DNA of 5,493 bases from an uncultured Bacteroidales bacterium (lineage in GTDB: Bacteria; Bacteroidota; Bacteroidia; Bacteroidales; Paludibacteraceae): NCBI GenBank assembly GCA_903929065.1, contig CAIYTJ010000279.1:1-5493 (forward strand), given 5' to 3'. Under the pieces are notes generated by a model. The model worked only from the letters and a program-made list of their open reading frames with translations. It made no database searches and was not told the DNA's origin. A program made the translations under genes and the position numbers. Below, piece by piece: positions 1-5,415 of this stretch. Within the stretch, counting starts at the first letter, position 1. The number at the start of each line of letters is the position of its first letter.

Positions 1-36
1 AAATTTAAAAGGTTTTTAATTAGTAATTAATTATCG

Positions 37-44
37 CAAAATTA
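37..44 (-). promoter_or_regulatory. Weak candidate leftward -7 box in AT-rich DNA
   Basis: Read on the minus strand, these bases are TAATTTTG, a match to the Bacteroidetes -7 consensus TAnnTTTG. A TTTG lies about 23 bases upstream, further than the usual spacing. It could drive a gene beyond the left edge. The surrounding stretch 1-154 is AT-rich, so chance matches are likely. I see no gene, RNA or clear hairpin in 1-154; a run of eight T at 81-88 has no stem before it. Confidence 0.2.
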
Positions 45-154
45 GAAATAATATTTTATAAATAAATCAAATAAATACACTTTTTTTTCGTCAATATATG
101 AATTTTATTATAGAATGATATGTTTTTTATCTAAAACCCCGATTAGTAAAGGAT

Positions 155-375
155 TTCCGCTTGGAGCGGGAGTATGAAATTTTTCCGGCGCAACCATTCG
201 CTCCGAGCGAAAGGGTGAATTTTTGCCACCGCAAGCTTTCGCTCCGAGCGAAAACGTGCTTTTTCTCCGGCGGGAGGTTTCGCTCCGAGCGAAAGGGCAA
301 ATTTTCTCCACCGCATGCTTTCGCTCGGAGCGAAAGCGTGAATCTTAAAAAAGGGGGTTTTCGGCCGGGGCGGTG
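155..375. repeat. Tandem array of 41-bp units, each with a 17-bp palindrome
   Basis: Four units carry the core TTTCGCTCsGAGCGAAA (s = C or G), starting at 196 (first base A instead of T), 237, 278 and 319, exactly 41 bp apart. A diverged fifth copy starts at 155, again 41 bp away, and a strongly decayed sixth lies near 359-375. The roughly 24-bp linkers are also related to each other, with a rough pattern of GTGAA, a T run, then CCACCGC or CCGGCG and AGC. It is therefore a tandem repeat, not a CRISPR array with unique spacers. The copy at 319-335 extends to a perfect 21-base inverted repeat at 317-337. The array is far richer in G+C than the flanking DNA. It lies past the terminator of the TPR gene, so it is probably not part of that transcript. 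The role is unknown: protein-binding sites, a folded RNA or a passive repeat are all possible. Confidence 0.9.
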
Positions 376-380
376 GGATA

Positions 381-416
381 AAAAAACGGCTGAACTTCTG
401 GGAGGAGGTTCAGCCG
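381..416 (-). terminator. Rho-independent terminator of the TPR gene
   Basis: On the minus strand CGGCTGAAC and GTTCAGCCG form a 9-bp perfect stem around a 12-base loop, followed at once by six T (complement of A381-A386). It starts about 60 bases past the stop codon of the TPR gene. The plus strand has no T run after the stem, so the direction is leftward. Confidence 0.85.
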
Positions 417-475
417 GTAATATTTTAAGGACTAATTTCAAATCTATCCATTAATTGTTAAACCTTTGAGAATGG

Positions 476-1744
476 CTATTTGTCATAAGTATCACTAAAT
501 GGATCATAAGAACCTTTTTTTACCTCCTGTCTATCATCATTATCTCCTCCATAATGAACATCAAATCTACCTTCTTTCTTATATTCATTTTCTATTTTGA
601 TTTGACGCAAACTTTTTCCAGTAGCTCCCTCAATCTTTAATTTATAAGCATTCTGTTTTTTAGCTTGGTTTAAAATACGAATAATAGTTTTTTTAGGTAT
701 TGCATAAGGATTATTTGGATTCTGTTCAACACTATATTTTTTTAAATAGTACGATAAATTATTAAAAACAACAACATTATTTTTAGTCATATCTTCTATC
801 AGACTTTTTGTTGATACACCTTTTTTTAATGCTTCATCTACTATATCTGTTTGCTGCTCAATATTACCATTTTTGTTGTATGAAATTTTTGATTCTTGAA
901 TATTTTTATGATTTGATTCTAAATCTACTGCTTTTAAAAAATCTTTTTGTCCACCATTATTATCATTGTATTTGTCTTTCATTTCTCCTCTAAATTTATA
1001 ATAGTTACTATTTGTTGGAGAAATTTGAATGCTTATATTTACGTCTGAAATAGCCCCGAAATAATCATTTTCTTCAGATTTTAATTTGGCTCTAATAAAA
1101 AAAAGGTTTGCCTTTTGTGTGAGAGAATCTATTGGATTTAATTCAATAGCTTTGTTAATATCTTCAATTGCACCATTAAAGTTAGCCATCTTAATATCTA
1201 GACTTGCTCGTAATTTGTACATTTCCAAATTTGTTTCTTTTGAACCAATTCTAATTATTTTAGTAATATCAACATAAGCATCTAAATTGGAATTATAACT
1301 GATTTCAATATAAATCTTTAATTTTAAACATTCAATGGATTTAGGTTCTAATTCAAGAAACTTATTATATTCAGGTAACCCATAAATTGTGAATTTTTTG
1401 ACATTAGGGTTTTTTGAACAGTTAATAATTTGCACATATACTGCTTGATAATCTGGATTTAATTGAAGAGCTGTGCAAAAATCAGTCAGTATATCGGATA
1501 AAATTTTATTATCGAATGAGATATTAATTGATTTTTTATATTTTGCAATCCCTCTTTGATAATAATACTCAGCATTGTTTTCATTTTTTTGAATAGCATT
1601 ATTATAATATTCAATTGCGGATTTATAATCTCCTTTTTGACTATATAAATTGCCCATTATAAAACATTCATTAGCCGATTTGGTATGACAATCCGAAAGA
1701 AAAATCAAACTTAAAAGTGTCAATGTATAAATTGCTTTTCTCAT
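476..1744 (-). CDS. Exported TPR-repeat protein, possibly a lipoprotein
   Basis: A 422-residue protein that I do not recognise as a named family. Residues 1-18 look like an export signal: Arg2-Lys3, then a hydrophobic run to Leu16, then Ser-Asp-Cys19. Cys19 could be the lipidated residue, but Asp at the position before it is atypical for a lipobox. The mature part has tetratricopeptide-like helical pairs at about 25-57, 58-98, 174-207, 210-245 and 247-279, the clearest being around GDYKSAIEYYNNAI and NGAIEDINKAIELNP. Such repeats usually mediate protein contacts. The last 140 or so residues are not TPR: they are rich in Lys, Asn and Asp and end in a polar tail, with no known domain visible. 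The gene is AT-rich (16 G+C of 60 in 541-600, against 32 of 60 in 2101-2160 of the flavoprotein gene), which may mean different ancestry. It stands alone, with its own promoter-like box and terminator. The chosen start is the Met directly before the signal-like segment. A role in the cell envelope is inference. Confidence 0.85.
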   Translation of the reverse strand: MRKAIYTLTLLSLIFLSDCHTKSANECFIMGNLYSQKGDYKSAIEYYNNAIQKNENNAEYYYQRGIAKYKKSINISFDNKILSDILTDFCTALQLNPDYQAVYVQIINCSKNPNVKKFTIYGLPEYNKFLELEPKSIECLKLKIYIEISYNSNLDAYVDITKIIRIGSKETNLEMYKLRASLDIKMANFNGAIEDINKAIELNPIDSLTQKANLFFIRAKLKSEENDYFGAISDVNISIQISPTNSNYYKFRGEMKDKYNDNNGGQKDFLKAVDLESNHKNIQESKISYNKNGNIEQQTDIVDEALKKGVSTKSLIEDMTKNNVVVFNNLSYYLKKYSVEQNPNNPYAIPKKTIIRILNQAKKQNAYKLKIEGATGKSLRQIKIENEYKKEGRFDVHYGGDNDDRQEVKKGSYDPFSDTYDK

Positions 1745-1796
1745 AAGATTATTTTAGTTATTAGTTGATTTAAGGTATTTCCAATTATTTCAATTG

Positions 1797-1804
1797 CAAA
1801 TTTA
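1797..1804 (-). promoter_or_regulatory. Candidate -7 box of the TPR gene
   Basis: The minus strand reads TAAATTTG, an exact match to TAnnTTTG, about 52 bases before the start codon. A TTTG lies about 22 bases further upstream, slightly more than the usual spacing. The position between the operon terminator and the TPR gene fits an independent promoter. The region is AT-rich, so this is only moderately secure. Confidence 0.45.
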
Positions 1805-1845
1805 TAAATATATTCCAAATAAATTGCAAATGAGTCCTAAAATAC

Positions 1846-1880
1846 AAAAAACAGCCGATTGCATTCCTGCAACCGGCTGT
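1846..1880 (-). terminator. Terminator of the marR-flavoprotein operon
   Basis: The minus-strand RNA forms a 13-bp stem, ACAGCCGGTTGCA with TGCAATCGGCTGT (one G-U pair), closed by a GGAA tetraloop of the GNRA class. Five further T follow (complement of A1846-A1850). It begins 27 bases after the flavoprotein stop codon. On the plus strand the G-U becomes an A-C mismatch, although T1880-T1884 could still allow some termination of rightward transcripts. The hairpin matches the one at 5342-5371 in 26 of its 30 bases. Confidence 0.9.
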
Positions 1881-1907
1881 TTTTCCTAATCTATTAAAAA
1901 CTAATCT

Positions 1908-2543
1908 TTATCTGATAAAGCTGGTCATTACTTTCTGTATTTTGGCAGGAGCGGGGAGCGTGTTTTTGGTCATTTCGCGCATTTTCAGTTGCCACGCCAT
2001 ATTGTTGCCGAGGATTTCCATAATCTGCATGCCTTCCGCGTCCTGCACAGCATCGCCGGGAGTAGTTCCGTGGATAATGTTCCAGTAACTGGAGGTGGCG
2101 AGCATCATCTCGGAATACGCCAGGTAATGATTCAGCGTATCCAGCGTGGACGAACCACCCGTGCGGCGTACGGCCACCACGGCTGCACCCACTTTGTGCC
2201 GGAAGAAATTACCATTGCTGCCCGAAACATAGAACACGCGGTCCAGAAAGCTTTTCATGGTTCCCGCCACGCCCGAGTAATACACCGGCGAGGAAATGAT
2301 AATGCCATCGGCGGTTTTCATTTGTTGTATCCATTCGTTCACCGGGTCGGTGGTATGGACGCATTGTTCGTTTTGCATCTTGCGGCAGGTACCGCATCCT
2401 GTGCAGCCTCTCACTGCCTTATGACCTACGTGGATAATTTCAAACTCAATGCCGTTTTCTTCTAATTTCGTTCCTATCACCCTTAATGCCTGATAGGTAT
2501 TCCCGTCCTTGTGTGGACTTCCGTTGATTGCTACTACTTTCAT
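1908..2543 (-). CDS. Iron-sulfur flavoprotein / NAD(P)H-dependent FMN reductase family
   Basis: A 211-residue flavodoxin-fold protein of the FMN_red group. The phosphate-binding loop for FMN is GSPHKDGNT at residues 8-16, directly after the first beta strand. A cysteine cluster follows at Cys47, Cys50, Cys53 and Cys61 (C-x2-C-x2-C-x7-C), the arrangement that binds a 4Fe-4S cluster in archaeal and bacterial Isf-type flavoproteins. SPVYYSGVAGTMKSFLDRV at about 85-103 is the second typical flavin-contacting segment. Length fits the family. Such proteins are cytoplasmic and move electrons from NAD(P)H or ferredoxin to acceptors such as quinones, nitroaromatics or oxygen; the substrate cannot be read here. 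It is the last gene of the unit, 79 bases behind the hydrolase gene, with a hairpin in between and a strong terminator after it. I see no separate promoter in that gap, so cotranscription with the MarR-regulated genes is likely. The Fe-S cluster itself is inferred from spacing. Confidence 0.9.
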   Translation of the reverse strand: MKVVAINGSPHKDGNTYQALRVIGTKLEENGIEFEIIHVGHKAVRGCTGCGTCRKMQNEQCVHTTDPVNEWIQQMKTADGIIISSPVYYSGVAGTMKSFLDRVFYVSGSNGNFFRHKVGAAVVAVRRTGGSSTLDTLNHYLAYSEMMLATSSYWNIIHGTTPGDAVQDAEGMQIMEILGNNMAWQLKMREMTKNTLPAPAKIQKVMTSFIR

Positions 2544-2578
2544 TTTATATGTTGTTTGTTTGATATTTTTTATCTAAG

Positions 2579-2613
2579 TATTGGGGGCACGACTTTGAGT
2601 CGTACTCCCAATA
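2579..2613. repeat. Long intergenic hairpin inside the operon
   Basis: Two arms of about 16 bases (2579-2594 and 2598-2613) pair around a 3-base loop, TTG on the plus strand. TATTGGG pairs with CCCAATA and ACGACT with AGTCGT; in between lie one Watson-Crick pair, one wobble and one mismatch. On the minus strand no T run follows directly, so it does not look like a terminator. It may be an RNA-stabilising or processing hairpin between the hydrolase and flavoprotein messages, or one copy of a dispersed palindromic element of REP type. The window holds only this copy. Confidence 0.75.
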
Positions 2614-2622
2614 GAAACTTTT

Positions 2623-3186
2623 TTATAATTCTATCCATTCTTCCACGGTCATCACATCGGCATTGCGCGGAAATACCTTGGTGGTCAATACGCAGTGCAC
2701 TTCTTCGTCGCTATCGGCACAACCATTAGATAACAGCGTTATGTGGTAGTCTTTATCAATGGCTTCGCGCAAGGTGGATAAGACGACTCCGCTGGTTGAA
2801 ATGCCTGTAAGAACCAGGTGCTGTATGCCCTGTGAGCGCAATACCACTTCCAGGTCGCTGCCCGTAAACGCGCTGTAACGCCGTTTGGTAACAATAATTT
2901 CGCCGGGCAGGGGTGCAACCGCGTCTGCAATTTTCATTATTTCGTCGTTATTGCCATTTCCCAACCGGGCTTTGCTTGCCGAAAAACCTTTATTGTTCGG
3001 GCTTACTTCCGGCATTCCGGGTCTGAATCCCACCACTACATATATCACGGGCACATTGTTGGCACGTGCAAAATTAATGGCTTTGGCAATATTTCCGGGA
3101 GTTTCGTTGCCGGCCGGCAACATACCCACCATGGCCATCTGCATATCCATCACCAACAGTGCGGTGTTTTGATTGTTTGTGTTCAT
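2623..3186 (-). CDS. Isochorismatase-like hydrolase lacking the nucleophilic Cys
   Basis: A 187-residue protein of the isochorismatase/cysteine hydrolase superfamily (alpha/beta fold, usual length 180-210). The first beta strand carries Asp14 (ALLVMDMQ), and Lys101 (IIVTKRRYSAF) is the second catalytic residue. The third element, normally a TNxCVxxT-type loop with the nucleophilic Cys, reads GISTSGVVLST at 128-138, so Val134 stands where Cys is expected. The only cysteines, Cys156 and Cys165, lie elsewhere. The rest of the region (HLVLTGISTSGVV, then LLSNGCAD and KVFPRNADV) fits the family well, so it is not a decayed gene. I recall a subgroup with the same GISTSGVV loop, but could not check this. 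Without Cys, nicotinamidase-type amide hydrolysis is unlikely; Asp-driven hydrolysis, as in PhzD acting on an isochorismate vinyl ether, or a binding role is possible. The start is 9 bases after the exporter stop codon. Substrate unknown. Confidence 0.9.
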   Translation of the reverse strand: MNTNNQNTALLVMDMQMAMVGMLPAGNETPGNIAKAINFARANNVPVIYVVVGFRPGMPEVSPNNKGFSASKARLGNGNNDEIMKIADAVAPLPGEIIVTKRRYSAFTGSDLEVVLRSQGIQHLVLTGISTSGVVLSTLREAIDKDYHITLLSNGCADSDEEVHCVLTTKVFPRNADVMTVEEWIEL

Positions 3187-3195
3187 ATTGGTTGA

Positions 3196-4464
3196 TTAAA
3201 TATTTTTCATAACTACGTTTTCTTCTTTTATATTACGTCTGTTTCTTTTGTTCAGCTTGTCTTTCCGCAGGAAACCGGAGAAAATAATAGCAACAATTAT
3301 GGCAATCATTCCCTGAATCAACAACATGTTCGGAGCACCGATTTGCTGTGAAACAGTGCCGATAAGCAAGCTGCCCATGGGCATCATTCCGAAAAAGGCC
3401 AGTGCAAAATAACTCATCACACGGCCCCGCATGCGGGGATCGGATTTAAGCTGAATAATGGTATTGGAGATAGTTGTAAGCGACATCATGCCGAATCCGG
3501 TAATAGTGGCAAACACCATGGCCAACGGGAAACAGCTGATATGCGAGAAAAGCATCAGGCAAACGCCAAAAATCAGGGTATTGACCAGCAGGATAATTTT
3601 AAGATCTGTATCGGGTTTTACTGATGCCAGAAAGAAAGCTCCGCACAACGCGCCAATTCCGATAAAACTGTTGATGTAACCGAAGGTAATAGCATCGCCT
3701 TTAAAGATAACCTTGGCAAAAATAGGCAAAAGGGTATTGTAAGGCAATACCAGTAGACTCATAATGGCAAGCATTAGCAATATCATGCCAATGGCCGGGG
3801 TGTTTTTCAGGTAAACAAAACCTTCCACCAGTTCGGAACTGATTTTCTTTTTCACCAGTTTGGGTTGATAAGGCGGCAGTTTCATTAGCAACAGCGAGAT
3901 AATCACGGCCAGAAAACTCAGTGCATTCACCGAAAAACAAATACCTGCACCCAGTTTTTGTAACACAATTCCCGATAAGGCCGGACCAAGAACACGGGCC
4001 AGATTTACCATGGACGAATTCAGTGCCAATGCGTTTGGTAAATCGGTTTTGTCGTGGATAATTTCATGCACCATAGGTTGCCTGGCAGGCATATCGAATG
4101 CATTAACAATGCCCAGAATTACGCTCAGGGTTAGAATTTCCCAAACGGTGTAATGATTGGTGAATATCAGGATAGCCAGTAACACAGCCTGTATCATGGC
4201 GGTTGTTTGGGTGATAAGCATTATTTTATACCGGTTGTACCGGTCGGAAACAATGCCGCCATACAACGAAAGCAAAAAGGACGGAAACTGGGTGGCAAAA
4301 ACAGTAATTCCCAGCATAAAAGCCGAATGCGTCATGGTGTAAACCACCCAACTCACACCGGTACGCTGCATCCAGGTGCCAATCAGCGAAATCGATTGCC
4401 CGGTGAAATATAACTGGTAGTTACGGCTTCGAAATGCCCGGAACGTATTTAATTTTAAATTCAT
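3196..4464 (-). CDS. MFS exporter, EntS/MFS_3-like
   Basis: A 422-residue inner-membrane transporter of the major facilitator superfamily with about 12 hydrophobic segments. The N-terminus (FRAFRSRNYQLYFTGQSIS, then IGTWMQRTGVSWVVY) is typical of the EntS/MFS_3 group of proton-driven exporters. MFS motif A is GGIVSDRYNR at 69-78, with Asp74, Arg75 and Arg78. Other group hallmarks are FDMPARQ at 123-129, the NSSMVNLARVLGPALSG block at 149-165, and RMRGRVMS at 344-351 in the C-terminal half. A basic, Asn-rich tail of about 25 residues faces the cytoplasm by prediction. Related proteins export enterobactin, macrolides or other drugs; the cargo here is not readable. It is the third gene behind marR, 22 bases after the small membrane protein, which fits induction by its own substrate. 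The next gene starts 9 bases downstream. Both halves of the transporter are intact. Confidence 0.93.
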   Translation of the reverse strand: MNLKLNTFRAFRSRNYQLYFTGQSISLIGTWMQRTGVSWVVYTMTHSAFMLGITVFATQFPSFLLSLYGGIVSDRYNRYKIMLITQTTAMIQAVLLAILIFTNHYTVWEILTLSVILGIVNAFDMPARQPMVHEIIHDKTDLPNALALNSSMVNLARVLGPALSGIVLQKLGAGICFSVNALSFLAVIISLLLMKLPPYQPKLVKKKISSELVEGFVYLKNTPAIGMILLMLAIMSLLVLPYNTLLPIFAKVIFKGDAITFGYINSFIGIGALCGAFFLASVKPDTDLKIILLVNTLIFGVCLMLFSHISCFPLAMVFATITGFGMMSLTTISNTIIQLKSDPRMRGRVMSYFALAFFGMMPMGSLLIGTVSQQIGAPNMLLIQGMIAIIVAIIFSGFLRKDKLNKRNRRNIKEENVVMKNI

Positions 4465-4486
4465 TTTTTATGAAGTCTCTGGAATA

Positions 4487-4795
4487 TCACTCTTTATGTT
4501 TACCGGCAAATCGTTTGCTCGAAAATATACTCAGCAACGAAATCCCAGCCAGCAACACAATCAGCGAAAGATTATCATCGGTTGAAATCCTCGCAATACG
4601 AAAAAGCAAATAACCGATGACCAAATTAAATAAAGCCCAAAGCACATTCGTTGTCGGCGATGACAATCCAATGCCATGAGGCTTTGAAAACGGTGTTGGG
4701 AAACGGTTTCCCGAAATGCCGTGTATAAAGTGAGGAACAAAGTTTGCCAAAATCATTCCGGCCAGAAATCCATATACATAATGATACCATTCCAT
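4487..4795 (-). CDS. Small three-helix membrane protein, function unknown
   Basis: A 102-residue protein without a signal peptide and with three predicted membrane helices at about 6-24, 48-68 and 75-92. Between the first two lies a distinctive loop: NFVPHFIHGISG at 18-29, then RFPTPF at 31-36 and GIGLSSPTTNVLWALFN at 41-57. The Pro-His, Gly and SSPxxNxLW residues look constrained; I recall similar small membrane proteins in varied bacteria, but know no function. The C-terminus is polar and basic. The start codon lies 2 bases after the marR stop codon, so translation is probably coupled, and the exporter follows after 22 bases. The position suggests that it serves the same response, perhaps as a membrane partner of the exporter, but that is inference. 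The intact frame, tight spacing and membrane pattern make it a real gene. Confidence 0.85.
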   Translation of the reverse strand: MEWYHYVYGFLAGMILANFVPHFIHGISGNRFPTPFSKPHGIGLSSPTTNVLWALFNLVIGYLLFRIARISTDDNLSLIVLLAGISLLSIFSSKRFAGKHKE

Positions 4796-4797
4796 AA

Positions 4798-5226
4798 TTA
4801 TTTTATTTTTATAAGTTTATGTAACACCGGCAAGGCTTCTGTCAGAAGTTTTTTATCGTCTTCGGTAAGCGATTCTTCAATCAACTCTTTCAACCATTCG
4901 TCACGGTCATATCGTACCTGTTCCACGAATTTTACTCCAGAATCAGTGAGCGAAATATACACTTTGCGTTTGTCTTCAGTTGATGTGGTACGTTTAATCA
5001 CATCCTGCTTTTCCAGTTTTTTTAAGATCTGTGACATCGATTGGGTCTTAATCCGTGTCAAGGTTGCCAGTTCCGAAGGCAATAGCGAAGTGTTTTTGGC
5101 AATGTGCTTGATGGTTTCCAGTTCGGTCATAGAATAAGTATCAACCGAATACAACTTTTTCCTCAATCCTTTATGTAAGGCTGAAACCACTGCCCGTAAT
5201 GACGAAGATAATTCTGATGAATTCAT
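4798..5226 (-). CDS. MarR-family transcriptional regulator
   Basis: A 142-residue winged helix-turn-helix repressor of usual MarR length. The N-terminal helix (about 3-25) and the C-terminal helices (about 95-140) form the dimer interface by family knowledge. DNA contact is by the helix-turn-helix at about 48-74 (LLPSELATLTRIKTQSMSQI, then LKKLEKQDVI), followed by the wing with Asp85, Arg87 and the Leu93-Thr94 pair in the classic D-x-R-x5-LT pattern. There is no Cys, so thiol oxidation sensing of the OhrR type is excluded; a small-molecule ligand is more likely. It is the first gene of the unit and lies downstream of a 19-bp palindrome overlapping the probable promoter, so it likely represses itself and the genes for the membrane protein, exporter and enzymes. 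No in-frame start lies just upstream, and no strong Shine-Dalgarno is seen. Confidence 0.95.
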   Translation of the reverse strand: MNSSELSSSLRAVVSALHKGLRKKLYSVDTYSMTELETIKHIAKNTSLLPSELATLTRIKTQSMSQILKKLEKQDVIKRTTSTEDKRKVYISLTDSGVKFVEQVRYDRDEWLKELIEESLTEDDKKLLTEALPVLHKLIKIK

Positions 5227-5240
5227 GTGTGTATGCTAAC

Positions 5241-5259
5241 TTGTAAGTTTACCTTACAA
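5241..5259. promoter_or_regulatory. Putative MarR operator
   Basis: TTGTAAG-TTTAC-CTTACAA is a perfect 7-bp inverted repeat with a 5-bp centre. Its size and position, 15 bases before the marR start codon, fit a dimeric MarR-type site. One arm overlaps the TTTG of the predicted -7 box, so binding would block RNA polymerase. I found no second copy in the window. Confidence 0.7.
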
Positions 5260-5283
5260 AATTACAATTCTATCATGAACCAA
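5257..5283 (-). promoter_or_regulatory. Predicted promoter of the marR operon
   Basis: On the minus strand a TAATTTTG -7 box (5257-5264) matches the Bacteroidetes consensus TAnnTTTG. A TTG element (5281-5283), inside GGTTGG, lies 16 bases upstream, a little closer than usual. Transcription would start near 5250, giving a leader of some 20-25 bases. Confidence 0.6.
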
Positions 5284-5339
5284 CCATTCATTGCTTGAAA
5301 ATTTATGGATTGTTAGTCAAATTAATCGAAATTAAACGG

Positions 5340-5371
5340 AAACAGCCGGTCACATTGCTGCAACCGGCTGT
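5340..5371 (-). terminator. Terminator of the gene at the right edge
   Basis: The minus-strand RNA forms a 13-bp stem at 5342-5371, ACAGCCGGTTGCA with TGTGACCGGCTGT (two G-U pairs), closed by a GCAA tetraloop of the GNRA class. It lies about 44 bases after the stop codon of the partial gene. Only a short T run follows in this direction; on the plus strand T5371-T5375 is longer but the stem is then only 9-10 bp. It separates the marR operon from upstream transcription. Confidence 0.7.
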
Positions 5372-5415
5372 TTTTAATCTAGTCTAGAATCTTGGCTCTT
5401 GATTCTACTGTCTAA

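Noticed and set aside
1..154. Origin or mobile-element end in the AT-rich left edge
   Set aside because: There are no iterons, DnaA-box clusters, terminal inverted repeats or transposase remnants that I can see.
155..375. CRISPR array
   Set aside because: The linkers between palindromes are related to each other rather than unique, the repeat core is only 17 bp, and no cas gene is in the window.
161..454. Open frames over the repeat array as small proteins
   Set aside because: They arise from the 41-bp repeat in several frames on both strands, show repetitive Arg/Ser-rich low-complexity sequence and cross the terminator at 381-416.
1989..2465. 158-codon plus-strand frame opposite the flavoprotein gene
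   Set aside because: It is a shadow of the G+C-richer minus gene, which has full family motifs; the plus frame shows none.
2579..2613. Terminator splitting the operon before the flavoprotein gene
   Set aside because: No T run follows the stem directly on the minus strand, and I found no promoter box between it and the flavoprotein start.
2623..3186. Nicotinamidase (pncA)
   Set aside because: The nucleophilic Cys is replaced by Val134, and no nicotinamidase-type metal-binding His/Asp cluster is visible.
5378..5388. TCTAGTCTAGA palindrome as a regulatory site
   Set aside because: It is short, lies between a stop codon and its terminator, and has no promoter nearby.
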